Shown here: positions 1 to 9,213 of the stretch, one piece after another
Layout: every line of letters starts with the position of its first letter
Numbering within the stretch: position 1 is the stretch's first letter
Source: Nostoc sp. CHAB 5844
GTDB lineage: Bacteria > Cyanobacteriota > Cyanobacteriia > Cyanobacteriales > Nostocaceae
Length of the DNA: 58,290 nucleotides
Direction: 5' to 3'
Assembly (NCBI RefSeq): GCF_020829595.1
Contig: NZ_JAIVFW010000046.1
Coordinates: 1-58,290 of the forward strand
Translations under genes and position numbers: made by a program
Notes under the pieces: generated by a model
What the model was told of the DNA's origin: nothing
Seen by the model: the letters and a program-made list of their open reading frames with translations, nothing else
The model's database searches: none

Positions 1-206
1 CCCAGATGACATTTTGAATGTCACTTCGCTGGAGGGTATACAGGGTACTTTCGGAGGGGAACGAATATACTTGAAAAAATTGGCAAAGATTAAAAATTAT
101 GAACGCCACAAAAACGCTAATAGCGGTAAATTCTTCCAGTCCTCAAGGGATGGTAATTACTTGAGAATCAACGAGTCTTTTTTTAGGTATTCTCGTTAGT
201 GTTTCG

Positions 207-533
207 ATGATTCTAGGCGCAACTGTCAAAGTAATTAGTAGATTTAATTCAATAGCGAACGAGATACGTGATTTAAAAGAAGATATAAATAAGCTTGCGA
301 CGATAGATGAAACCATTAAGGGAATACACAAAGATGTTTTGTTACTCGATAAACGGTTTGATATTCACATGAGGGATTATGAGAATAGAAAAGAGACTGT
401 ACAAATGGTACTAGGGCAATTAAATGAGAAGATTGACCATAAATCAGAACGGTTCGAGGGTGAAATTAAGGATATAGAGAGATATCTTGAAAAGCGGGAA
501 GATTACAAGATTCGTGCTAGTGCTACAGAGTAG
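207..533 (+). CDS. Small coiled-coil protein with N-terminal membrane segment (hypothetical)
   Basis: The 108-residue protein starts inside a hydrophobic stretch (MILGATV) and continues as a highly charged heptad-like helix to its end, typical of a membrane-anchored coiled coil. The same frame reads open upstream from an ATG at 99, but a TGA at 162-164 interrupts it. The codons between that TGA and the ATG at 207 encode more of the membrane helix (SLFLGILVSVS), so the ATG at 207 probably truncates the helix. Either the gene carries a nonsense mutation or it starts at a rare codon. It is followed by a strong terminator and faces a convergent integrase, so it probably belongs to the same integrated element. 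No family was recognised. Confidence 0.5.
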   Translation: MILGATVKVISRFNSIANEIRDLKEDINKLATIDETIKGIHKDVLLLDKRFDIHMRDYENRKETVQMVLGQLNEKIDHKSERFEGEIKDIERYLEKREDYKIRASATE

Positions 534-547
534 GGCATAAAAATAAA

Positions 548-578
548 CCACCTAATTAATGTTTAGGTGGCTTTATTG
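548..578 (+). terminator. Rho-independent terminator
   Basis: An 8-bp stem (CCACCTAA at 548-555 with TTAGGTGG at 563-570) is followed by a T-rich tail. It lies 15 bases after the coiled-coil gene and could also serve the convergent integrase gene. Confidence 0.75.
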
Positions 579-609
579 TTGGTTTTAATTGTTAGTTAGC
601 TGATGATTT

Positions 610-1887
610 TTAAATGTCTTTTAATGTTACATTTCTATTTGCGTCTAAATAATGTTCGATAATCACATCAACTGAATTACCTACGCTATCAGCTAATAAT
701 TTTAAATCAGCACCATTATTAGCTTGAATACTAATAAATGTGTGACGCGTTGAATATGGCTTAAGGTATTGATGGAGCTTACCTTGTTCAACTAATTCTG
801 TTACTGCGCCTGGATATGTGTAGGTTTTACCGCAATTTGTTGTTCTGTCGTACAACCATGACCTTCTAAGCATTTCTGTACTCATTTGTTTACCATCTTT
901 AGTTGTAAATACTAAGTCATCAGGTTTTTTATTTTTATCATGCAGTTTTATCAGTAGGTTAATCAATCGAGTCATTCGCTGCATTTTAAAAAGCCTATCG
1001 ATGTCGGTTTTGGTTGTTTTGGTTATTTTTGTAGTTGACTCATAGGATTCTTTAAAAATTATCCATCCAGTATCAAGTTTAATATGTTTCCACTTCAAAG
1101 CAAAAGCCTCACCAGGTCTACATCCAGTGAGGAATAAAAATTCAATAATATCAACCATTCTATGAATTACTTCTCTTTCATGATTTTTAATATAACTAAT
1201 GACCAGATCTCTTTCTTCAATAGTGTAAGCTCTATAGTCTTCAGCTTCGGATAATTGCTTAGATTTTTTGGGTAAGCAATAATATTCCTTCACCTCTATG
1301 AAATAATTTTCTGTTAATAGTTTTTGGTTTATTGCGCGTTGACATAGTTCGCTTAATAGACCAAACAATTTTTTGATACTGGTTTTGTTTCTTTGTTTTG
1401 CTAAAAAATTTTTAATTAAGTCGTTAGCGATTTCAGTATCAAAAAGTTTATTGAGATAAGGAGCTAACAAAACTGAATAATTATTACGATAACTCTTTAT
1501 ATAAGTAGTTTCTTTTATTTGCCCTGTATTGAGTTTCCAGTTACAAAATTCTTCCCATAGTTCACCTAATGTCGGTAATGGTTTTGCGGTTGGTAGCTGA
1601 GTAACCGTAGCTAATGGTTTAATGTCCAGATACTTAGCAAGGGTAGGGTCAAACAATCCTCCATCTGGATGGTCAATATCCGCTTGTATCCGCCTAGCTA
1701 TTCCTTCAGCCCACTGTTGGTTTTCTGGTGTATCTGCTCTGCCTAAGCCCTTATAAGCTTGTCTCTTTCCGTAGAATTCTTGGCTAACTCTGGTAGAGAA
1801 CTGTAAACGTAGGCTTCCTTTGTCAATTCCTACCCTTACGTCAGCTAATTTGCTGGAAGTCTTGTTATTACGTTGTTTTGAGTACAT
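610..1887 (-). CDS. Tyrosine recombinase/site-specific integrase
   Basis: The 425-residue protein has an N-terminal arm-type DNA-binding region (residues about 15-90, resembling DUF3596), a SAM-like core-binding region (about 105-200) and a C-terminal catalytic domain. Visible catalytic residues are Arg257 (GCRPGEAFAL), Arg381 in the box YSTRHTFIS, where the usual first His of HxxR is Tyr378 as in many cyanobacterial integrases, and the nucleophile Tyr413 (EHYLDAN). Length and domain order fit phage/genomic-island integrases. It probably mobilised the element whose edge is seen at the left of the window. No attachment site or tRNA gene was found next to it. Confidence 0.9.
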   Translation of the reverse strand: MYSKQRNNKTSSKLADVRVGIDKGSLRLQFSTRVSQEFYGKRQAYKGLGRADTPENQQWAEGIARRIQADIDHPDGGLFDPTLAKYLDIKPLATVTQLPTAKPLPTLGELWEEFCNWKLNTGQIKETTYIKSYRNNYSVLLAPYLNKLFDTEIANDLIKNFLAKQRNKTSIKKLFGLLSELCQRAINQKLLTENYFIEVKEYYCLPKKSKQLSEAEDYRAYTIEERDLVISYIKNHEREVIHRMVDIIEFLFLTGCRPGEAFALKWKHIKLDTGWIIFKESYESTTKITKTTKTDIDRLFKMQRMTRLINLLIKLHDKNKKPDDLVFTTKDGKQMSTEMLRRSWLYDRTTNCGKTYTYPGAVTELVEQGKLHQYLKPYSTRHTFISIQANNGADLKLLADSVGNSVDVIIEHYLDANRNVTLKDI

Positions 1888-2334
1888 CTAGTAAAACTCT
1901 AGTATTTTTGACTGAATTAATTATCAAGTAAACCTAGAATACCAAAAGATCTGTAATTCTTCTATTTCTTATCAGAAATATTGGAAACTTAATAGCACTA
2001 AACTCAACAAATATAGCTCCTTGAAGGTAAGAGTACATTTGCAATCGGATGCAAACTTAGTGAACATTTTTTATTAAGAATGATTTAAGATTGTTGCATA
2101 TATCTAAGTATACTCAAAAGCAATATTTGCCAAAAGTTATATTTTTTAATATTATTTCAATGTATAAAGCAATTAACATGATAATAACAAAATATAGTGG
2201 GAGCAGTTTAACTTACTCAAGCATGAAAAATTAACGAAATAATCGGGTCTAAAACCTCGCCTTTTAAGGCGAAAAGTTTTTGGAACGGGGTATAAATCCT
2301 CGTGACAAAAATGGCCTTCTGCCTCCTGCCTTCG
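1888..2334. other. AT-rich intergenic region
   Basis: No gene was recognised. The region holds the upstream side of the integrase gene. Near 2258-2271 there is a perfect palindrome (CGCCTTTTAAGGCG) followed by AAAAGTTTTT, which may end transcription of the membrane-protein gene reading in from the right. Confidence 0.5.
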
Positions 2335-2904
2335 TTAACGCAATAGTCGGTAAGCGTTAAGTCCCGTTAAGATTGCCACCATCAGCCAAGTAATAGCTAA
2401 TCCGATAACTTCACCTAAAAATAACTTTGTTAAAAGCAGTAAAACTATCCCCACAATTGAACCGATGGGTACTGCGATCGCCCAACTTATGGCACTGATG
2501 AATATCCATTGCCATGACAAAGCTACAGACTTACGGATGGCTGTCCATTGTGCTAATCCAATCACAAAGCCGCCAATTGTACCTAAAGTTGTACCCCAAA
2601 GCAGTCTCAGGGGAAAAATTTGCGTACTAGGGACAATCCAACCGATACCACCCACACCCATAGCGGTGATTGTCGCCCATGCCAACAAAGTAGCCAACAG
2701 CCAGCGCCCAGACAAGATATGATGGCGAATCATCAAACTTTGTGGAAATGCGATCGCTAAACTTCCCAAAGAAGCTTGCGCCACTCCCACATCTGGCTTT
2801 TCCCCGACTTCAATCCAGCATAAACTCACCAGAAAACCGCCCAAAGTAGCAATAACCCACTGCAATGTAAAACTAAATTGAGTTTTAGTAGATGAGAAGA
2901 ACAT
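2335..2904 (-). CDS. Multi-pass membrane protein, conserved cyanobacterial hypothetical
   Basis: The 189-residue protein is mostly hydrophobic with about five to six predicted membrane helices (around residues 12-32, 42-56, 66-86, 98-120, 130-155 and 160-183). Glycine-rich helices such as GTTLGTIGGFVIGLAQW resemble small cyanobacterial integral membrane proteins of unknown role. No catalytic motif is visible. The gene stands alone between the integrase and a repeat-rich spacer. The start at 2904 puts the first helix shortly after a short polar N-terminus, which is plausible. Confidence 0.6.
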   Translation of the reverse strand: MFFSSTKTQFSFTLQWVIATLGGFLVSLCWIEVGEKPDVGVAQASLGSLAIAFPQSLMIRHHILSGRWLLATLLAWATITAMGVGGIGWIVPSTQIFPLRLLWGTTLGTIGGFVIGLAQWTAIRKSVALSWQWIFISAISWAIAVPIGSIVGIVLLLLTKLFLGEVIGLAITWLMVAILTGLNAYRLLR

Positions 2905-3014
2905 GGAATTTCGCCAGTACAGCAGAGATTACTATACAGTGCGAGACAAATAAAAAAAGTTCAAATTAGATTGTCATTTGTCATTTGTCCTTGGTCATTT
3001 GTTAGGTGTTGAGA

Positions 3015-3157
3015 TATGTAGCGATTCTCACTGAGAATGCAATACACTCGTCACCTCACCCCGTATTTGCTGACGCAAACACTCCTCTCTCCTTACCAAA
3101 GGGAGGGGTTGGGGGTGAGGTGAAAAAATCTATTTCATGCAAACGATAACTGCTATA
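3015..3157 (+). repeat. TATAGC-ended palindromic MITE-like repeat, copy 1
   Basis: About 140 bp with imperfect inverted ends (AGCGATTCTC... / ...ATAACTGCTATA). It encloses a CACCTCACCCC arm and its complement GGGGTGAGGTG. Related copies lie at 26008-26148, 30257-30396 and 53275-53414. This copy is the most diverged at its left end. Confidence 0.75.
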
Positions 3158-3222
3158 TCAATTACGAATTACGAATTACAAATTAGCATCATATCATGTC
3201 CGATTAAACACTTATAATATCT

Positions 3223-3301
3223 GTAGGTTGGGTTGAGGAACGAAACCCAACACGCTTATCTAAATTTATGTTGGGTTTCACTGCCGTTCAACCCAACCTA
3301 C
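3223..3301. repeat. GTAGGTTGGG palindromic repeat
   Basis: The ends GTAGGTTGGGTTGA and TTCAACCCAACCTAC are inverted repeats, and inner GAAACCCAACA/TGTTGGGTTTC arms form a second stem. The same family occurs near 4799, 15002, 22470, 30050 and 44326. Confidence 0.8.
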
Positions 3302-3341
3302 ATTGATAGATTTTATTATAAGTAATCACCCGAACTTGATA

Positions 3342-4601
3342 TCACAGCCTAAGTCTTGTACCTTCTTCATCAACTGGTAATGGCCGGATGGCTTTGGCGT
3401 TAAACAGTTCTTGGAAAGCCTTACGCCGTTTTTGGGGTGTTTCGGGTGCGATGTAACCCCACAAACTTTCCCAATAAAAAAATGAGATGCCAGAAAAAGA
3501 GCGATCGCGTACCATATCAATTTGTTCTTTAATTTGGGACATTCTGACTGGATTCTGCAAAGTTCCTGTAGAGATACCAATCACTACCGGAATTTTAGTT
3601 TGAGCTAATTTCACTGCTGATTGTTCCAGTTCTGCTTTAAAACTGCTTTTGTTATGGCGATATACTTGCAACACCAACTCATCCACCCAACCGTTTTTTA
3701 CCCAAGTTGCCCAGTCTTGTAGATAGTATTTATAAGCAAACGCTTGTGCGTTAGGAGACAGAGATAATTTAGCATTAGGTTCAACTTCTTTAATGCTGCG
3801 ATATATTCTGCCCATGAACGCAGTAATTTTGTTAGCACGCCAACGCATCCATTCTGAGTTAAACGGGTCACTAGGCGGACTTTTGCCTTGATGTTCTTGC
3901 TTGTAGAGTTGGACAGTGAAGCGATCGTAACCGAATTGTACTGGCATACCAAAATGGTCATCAAGTTGAATGCCATCGACATTGTAATTGCTCACCACTT
4001 CTAGAATTAGATTTAAAATAAACTCTTGAACTTCGGGATTTAGTGGATTCAGCCAAGCCTGCTTACTAATTGCACCATTGTTACCTTCTTCCGGCAAAAT
4101 TTCTTTCACAGAATTTACACCTTCGTACCCAATAGTCAACCAATCAGGATAAAGCTTGGCTAACTGAGAATTTGGCGGTGTCATAAAACCATATTCAAAC
4201 CAAGGAATAACAGTTATACCTTTTGGTTTAGCAAGTTTAATTATCTTTGTTAAAACATCCTGTCCGCCGTGCATAAAATTAAGTACAGATTCCGCTTCTG
4301 CACCGCTAATATTTTTCGTAACCTTACTTTTGTAAAAAGTATTGCCCCGGTTCCAAACCACAGGATAAATCGTATTAAAATGCAGCGCTGATAATTGATT
4401 TATAGCGCGGTCAATTCCCCAAGGCACATATAGAACACCACTAGCGACATTAGTTAGCCAAACGCCACGAATTTCTGTGATGATTTGTTGGCTATTTGGT
4501 CGAGAATAAAATGAGAAAGAAGGTAGAGAAAATACTGTTAAACAAAGTATAAATTCTAAAGATATTAAGTAAATAATCCAATGTTTAGCCAACCGATGCA
4601 T
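3342..4601 (-). CDS. GHL10-type (family 10 glycosyl-hydrolase-like) secreted or anchored protein
   Basis: The 419-residue protein begins with a hydrophobic signal/anchor (about residues 8-30) and then shows a TIM-barrel glycosidase-like domain (DUF187/GHL10, related to YngK). Landmarks are RGVWLT at 45-50, WFEYGF at 134-139, WLNPLNPEV at 183-191 and DGIQLDDH at 209-216, where the paired aspartates are the likely catalytic region. The family is thought to act on cell-envelope or exopolysaccharide glycans; the substrate is unknown. It ends inside a repeat-rich spacer. A second, more distant GHL10-like gene lies at 15239-16438. Confidence 0.8.
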   Translation of the reverse strand: MHRLAKHWIIYLISLEFILCLTVFSLPSFSFYSRPNSQQIITEIRGVWLTNVASGVLYVPWGIDRAINQLSALHFNTIYPVVWNRGNTFYKSKVTKNISGAEAESVLNFMHGGQDVLTKIIKLAKPKGITVIPWFEYGFMTPPNSQLAKLYPDWLTIGYEGVNSVKEILPEEGNNGAISKQAWLNPLNPEVQEFILNLILEVVSNYNVDGIQLDDHFGMPVQFGYDRFTVQLYKQEHQGKSPPSDPFNSEWMRWRANKITAFMGRIYRSIKEVEPNAKLSLSPNAQAFAYKYYLQDWATWVKNGWVDELVLQVYRHNKSSFKAELEQSAVKLAQTKIPVVIGISTGTLQNPVRMSQIKEQIDMVRDRSFSGISFFYWESLWGYIAPETPQKRRKAFQELFNAKAIRPLPVDEEGTRLRL

Positions 4602-4798
4602 TAGTGGGTTTGACTGCGTTTTAAAAGAACATTTATAACTACAAAATAAATTAGCATCTTCAGGAGTATAGCAATCTTATTTGATTCCTGACTTGCTCTA
4701 AAGAGTTGTTTGTAAAGTATTTGTCTGTGAGTTTAAGTACTGATTGATCCTCTCTAGCCCCCTTAAAAACGGAGGAAAATTAGAGAAGAAAAATAAAG

Positions 4799-4884
4799 GT
4801 AGGTTGGGTGGAACGAAGTGAAACCCAACAATGCCAAGTTCTTTGGATATTGGGTTTCATACCTCAACTCAATCTTGTATCTTA
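4799..4884. repeat. GTAGGTTGGG palindrome, degenerate copy
   Basis: It begins GTAGGTTGGGTGGAACGAAG and contains the GAAACCCAACA/TTGGGTTTC pair, but the right end (CCTCAACTCAATCTTG) has decayed. It lies just beyond the trailer end of CRISPR array 1. Confidence 0.6.
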
Positions 4885-4943
4885 AGAGAAGTAGTAGACC
4901 GTCCCAACCTTGGCAGCTTAACTCCTCATGGTTGGAAGATGCA

Positions 4944-6081
4944 GTTTCAATCCCTGATAGGGATTAAGTGAAATTTCAACTTTTTGCCCCTGCCAGCGAA
5001 GCGGGGGCTATTATGTTTCAATCCCTAATAGGGATTAAGTGAAATTTCAACCAAGCAATTGCATCATTGCATCCTAAATCAATCGCGTTTCAATCCCTAA
5101 TAGGGATTAAGTGAAATTTCAACCAGCAATTAAGCAAGCAAGTACCTCTAACTAAAGGTTTCAATCCCTAATAGGGATTAAGTGAAATTTCAACCGTCCC
5201 CGCCTCAAATGGCTCTTGATCGGGTAGGGTGTTTCAATCCCTAATAGGGATTAAGTGAAATTTCAACGTTGGGGTGATTCTCTTAGGCTAAATACTCTCA
5301 AAAGTTTCAATCCCTAATAGGGATTAAGTGAAATTTCAACTTCCACATATCATATTCCAGCATTTTGCAATTTTTGAGTTTCAATCCCTAATAGGGATTA
5401 AGTGAAATTTCAACCTGCTACTGGTAATGTGCCTTGTTTGTAATGCCAGTTTCAATCCCTAATAGGGATTAAGTGAAATTTCAACTTTAAAGTCTGGTAA
5501 CGTGGCTTAAATGCCTAGAATTTTTGTTTCAATCCCTAATAGGGATTAAGTGAAATTTCAACTCAAAGCGCTTGAACAGCGCATTGCTGCCATTGAAGGT
5601 TTCAATCCCTAATAGGGATTAAGTGAAATTTCAACCTAACCAATACCATTTTGTTTTGTACCAGCAAATATGTTTCAATCCCTAATAGGGATTAAGTGAA
5701 ATTTCAACAACAGCAATAGGAAGGTATGGTGTAGGAGAAGTTATCGTTTCAATCCCTAATAGGGATTAAGTGAAATTTCAACTGCTCAGTATCTTTCTAA
5801 GATTATCCACGAGCATCTAGGTTTCAATCCCTAATAGGGATTAAGTGAAATTTCAACCCTGGATGAGCGTTGGCATATTCTCAGCACTCCAGCCAGTTTC
5901 AATCCCTAATAGGGATTAAGTGAAATTTCAACCCGATGATGCAGTTAGACCGTTTTTGAAATTAAATGAACGCGTTTCAATCCCTAATAGGGATTAAGTG
6001 AAATTTCAACTTTCATCTGCCCTAACAAAGCAGCGATTTTTTGGGTTTCAATCCCTAATAGGGATTAAGTGAAATTTCAAC
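4944..6081 (-). CRISPR. CRISPR array 1: 37-bp repeat, 16 repeats, 15 spacers
   Basis: Sixteen 37-bp repeats begin GTTTCAATCCCTAATAGG on the plus strand, at 4944, 5015, 5087, 5158, 5231, 5304, 5378, 5449, 5526, 5599, 5672, 5746, 5821, 5896, 5974 and 6045. Spacers are about 34-41 bp and all differ. Read on the minus strand each repeat ends ATTGAAAC, the usual crRNA 5' handle, so transcription should run right to left with the leader at 6082 onward. The only variant repeat (one A to G change) is at 4944, the expected old end, which supports this orientation. No cas gene is adjacent; the repeat differs from array 2, so another Cas6/effector set elsewhere may use it. Confidence 0.98.
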
Positions 6082-6319
6082 TGCGGATGCCGGAAAAGCG
6101 GTCTATATTTGGTTTTCGAGGTTCAGTTTCGCGGATGGAATAATTATAACACTGGAAAACGTCAGTTGATTTAAGAGTAATGGCTGAAATCTAGACTGGG
6201 TAATGTGCGCGGACAGTTTTAATTTAATTTTTCTGCAAAACCTTGTACTGAGAGGAATACAGCGATTTTTCTTTAAGCTTGATTTTCTACACCTACCCAT
6301 CCGCGCATTTCTAGGTTAC
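6082..6319 (-). promoter_or_regulatory. Probable leader of CRISPR array 1
   Basis: This gene-free stretch lies between the leader-proximal repeat and the 3' end of glcD. It is AT-rich and contains recurring GCGGATG-like words (6083-6089, 6131-6138), GTGCGCGGACA near 6205, and the inverted form CCATCCGCGCA near 6298. Its role as leader follows from array orientation; no promoter was mapped. Confidence 0.6.
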
Positions 6320-7792
6320 TTAATATCTTTCCACACCTTCAAACTGCTTGTGACTTATAGCATTTGCGGCTTCGCCACAAGTTCGAGGTGTGGGGAATAT
6401 TTTATCAGGATTAGCTAAACCTTGGGGATTAAATACTTGTCTTACCCATTGCATTGTTTCTAAATCGACGCTATTAAACATTTCTGGCATATAGCACTTT
6501 TTATCTGAGCCAATGCCATGTTCACCAGAAAGACTACCACCAACTTTCACACAAAGCTTAAGAATTTCTCCGCCTAATTCTTCGACTTTTTCTAATGCAC
6601 CAGGGACAGAATTATCATAAAGCACTAAAGGATGAAGATTACCATCACCAGCATGAAAGACGTTAGCAATTTTATAGCCATATTGTTGACTTAAGTTTTC
6701 AATTTCTTGCAAAACATAAGGCAATTGAGTTCGAGGAATTACGCCGTCTTGCACATAATAATCTGGGCTTAAATGTCCAGCGGCAGCAAAGGCAGCTTTG
6801 CGTCCTTTCCACAATTTTAAGCGGGTTTCTGGGTCTGTAGCCGCAGTTACATTTCGCGCTCCATTTTGTTGACAAATTTCGGTAATTCTTTGTTTAAGTA
6901 CTGCAACTTCTACTTCTAAACCATCAATTTCTACTAGCAAAATAGCTGTAGCATCTCGCGGATAACAATTAGTTGCCACAACATCTTCTACAGCATTGAT
7001 GCTGAGGTTATCCATCATTTCCATACCACCAGGAATTATCCCGGCACTGATGATATCAGAAACACTTGCCCCGGCAGCTTCTATGCTAGTAAAGTCTGCT
7101 AATAATACACAAATTGATTCGGCACTTTTGAGAATTCTCAGAGTAATTTCTGTGGCAATTCCTAATGTACCTTCCGAACCGACAAATATACCTGTTAAAT
7201 CATAACCAGGTGTTTCTGGGATTTGTCCGCCTAAATCGACTATTTCTCCTTTCGGTGTGACAATTTTTAATCCTAAAACGTGATTGGTGGTGACACCGTA
7301 TTTCAAACAATGCACTCCACCAGAGTTCTCGGCAACGTTGCCGCCAATGGAACAGATAATTTGACTGGAAGGATCTGGTGCATAATAAAATCCTGCACCG
7401 CTAACTGTTTGCGTTACCCAACTATTAATTACTCCTGGCTGTACAACTATGCGCTGGTTTTCTAAATCAACGCTGAGGATTTGTCGCATTAATGAGGTGA
7501 CAATCAATACAGAATCTTCTAATGGTAAAGCACCACCAGATAATCCTGTACCGGAACCGCGTGCAATGAAAGGGGCAGAATATTGACTACATATTTTTAC
7601 TACCGCAGCGACTTGTTCTGTTGTTCTTGGTAATACAGCTACAGCCGGACGTTGACGATAGCTAGTCAAACCATCGCACTCATAGGTAATCAATTCTTCA
7701 CGGCGTTGAATTACACCATTTTTACCAAGGACAGCCTCAAATGCTTTGATAATAGGTTGCCAATTCCGTTGTTGTTTATCTTGGGTAAGCAT
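6320..7792 (-). CDS. glcD: Glycolate dehydrogenase, FAD-binding subunit GlcD
   Basis: The 490-residue protein belongs to the FAD-linked oxidase family (PCMH-type). It would oxidise glycolate to glyoxylate, feeding cyanobacterial photorespiratory metabolism. The FAD-binding segment includes ARGSGTGLSGGALP (about 77-90) and the C-terminal domain carries HAGDGNLHP (around 380) and SGEHGIGSDKK (around 430), both characteristic of GlcD/D-lactate dehydrogenase relatives. The length matches GlcD. A related D-lactate or other 2-hydroxyacid substrate cannot be excluded. It is transcribed away from the K+ channel gene cluster as a single gene. Confidence 0.88.
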   Translation of the reverse strand: MLTQDKQQRNWQPIIKAFEAVLGKNGVIQRREELITYECDGLTSYRQRPAVAVLPRTTEQVAAVVKICSQYSAPFIARGSGTGLSGGALPLEDSVLIVTSLMRQILSVDLENQRIVVQPGVINSWVTQTVSGAGFYYAPDPSSQIICSIGGNVAENSGGVHCLKYGVTTNHVLGLKIVTPKGEIVDLGGQIPETPGYDLTGIFVGSEGTLGIATEITLRILKSAESICVLLADFTSIEAAGASVSDIISAGIIPGGMEMMDNLSINAVEDVVATNCYPRDATAILLVEIDGLEVEVAVLKQRITEICQQNGARNVTAATDPETRLKLWKGRKAAFAAAGHLSPDYYVQDGVIPRTQLPYVLQEIENLSQQYGYKIANVFHAGDGNLHPLVLYDNSVPGALEKVEELGGEILKLCVKVGGSLSGEHGIGSDKKCYMPEMFNSVDLETMQWVRQVFNPQGLANPDKIFPTPRTCGEAANAISHKQFEGVERY

Positions 7793-7997
7793 AAGGTTTC
7801 AGGTAGATGACTCTGTAGGAGGCAGAAGGCAGTGGTTCGGCTACGCTCACCAACCGGAGGCAGGAGTAAATTTATATAACTACCTACTATTGTTGCAAGG
7901 ATAGCAGTTTAGGAGGAGAAAAGAGCGATCGCTCTTTGTTCAAAGAAGTGTCAAATAAAAAACGTAACTATTTCTGTCACCTGTCCCCTATCACCTA

Positions 7998-9062
7998 TTA
8001 CTGATTTTTTGGCTTGCGTAATTTTTGAGAACCTATCGGGACGAGAACTTGATTCAGACTCCGCAACTGTTCTGCTGTCCCCATACAAATCAGGGTATCT
8101 CCTGACATTAAGATTGTGTCGCCAGTGGGGCCGCCGATAAGATTGCCATCAGCACGGCGAATTGCTAGGACTAATGCGCCAGTTTGCGATCGCAGTTTGG
8201 CTTTTTGCAATGTTTGTCCGACAATGGGAGATATGGCGGGATCAAGTAAAAATTCTTCCATATATAACTGACGGTCTGTACCCGAAAGAATCCCATCGAC
8301 AAAATCTAATACTTGCGGTCTCAGGGCGGCTGCCGCCATCCGCTTACCACCTGTAATATACGGTGAAATTACGGCATCTGCACCGCCACGCTGTAATTTT
8401 TGTAATGCTTCTTCTGTACTAGCACGAGCGATCGCCCGAATGTCTGGATTTAATGTTTTTGCAGATAATACTGTGTATAAATTTTCAGCGTCAGAAGGTA
8501 GGGCGGCAACTATACAAATCGCTCTGTCAATACCAACATGCAGCAGTGTATCATCTAGAGTTGCATCACCTTGGTATACTACGTAACCTTCCATCTGCGC
8601 TCTTTGGACAGACTCAATCTCCGAATCTATGATGACAAATGGTACACCTTCGGCGCGAAATTCTCTGGCAATTTGCCGACCAGTGCGACTAAATCCACAA
8701 ATAATATAATGTCCTGTCAAGGATTCCATTAAGCGCCTCTGTTGTCGTAGCCGAATTCCTTCTTGAAAATAACCTTCAATAATTGCTTCTGTAAATCTGT
8801 TGACGATGTAACCAATATTGACTACGCCCAATAAAATCAGGGCAATGGTAAACAAGCGTCCGCGGCTACCGAGTGGGTGTGTTTCTCCGTATCCCACAGT
8901 AGCCAAGGTAATTACTGTCATGTAAGCTGCATCTTCCCATGACCATCCCTCAACTAATCTGTACCATAAAGTGCCAATCAGGAACACACCCCCAAGGGCG
9001 ATCGCTCCTGCCATTAGCTCTTTTTGAATACGTTGATATTTTCTCTCAAGAGTGGAATACAA
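7998..9062 (-). CDS. Potassium channel with RCK (TrkA-N/TrkA-C) domain
   Basis: The 354-residue protein has two membrane helices (about 16-35 and 70-92) flanking a pore loop with the K+ selectivity filter TVGYGE at 55-60. An RCK/TrkA-N Rossmann domain follows (HYIICGFSRTGR at about 118-129), then a TrkA-C domain (about 265-345). This layout is that of two-helix, MthK-like ligand-gated K+ channels. It would sit in the cytoplasmic or thylakoid membrane. The final residues (LRKPKNQ) are basic. It is divergent from argD, with about 150 bp between them. Confidence 0.9.
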   Translation of the reverse strand: MYSTLERKYQRIQKELMAGAIALGGVFLIGTLWYRLVEGWSWEDAAYMTVITLATVGYGETHPLGSRGRLFTIALILLGVVNIGYIVNRFTEAIIEGYFQEGIRLRQQRRLMESLTGHYIICGFSRTGRQIAREFRAEGVPFVIIDSEIESVQRAQMEGYVVYQGDATLDDTLLHVGIDRAICIVAALPSDAENLYTVLSAKTLNPDIRAIARASTEEALQKLQRGGADAVISPYITGGKRMAAAALRPQVLDFVDGILSGTDRQLYMEEFLLDPAISPIVGQTLQKAKLRSQTGALVLAIRRADGNLIGGPTGDTILMSGDTLICMGTAEQLRSLNQVLVPIGSQKLRKPKNQ

Positions 9063-9213
9063 AGTTATTTTTCACCAGTGTTTTGCGTTTAAGGATATTT
9101 AAGCGTTAGCCTAAAAGAAAAGTACGATCTGCGATCAATCACAAGAAATTTTTAACAATTTCGAGGAAACTAGTAAGTGAATGTATGATGAAAAATTTTC
9201 AGGAGGAGCGGTA

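Noticed and set aside
14-199. Open frame of 61 codons at the left edge
   Set aside because: It overlaps the start of the coiled-coil gene, has no ribosome-binding site and no protein-like pattern.
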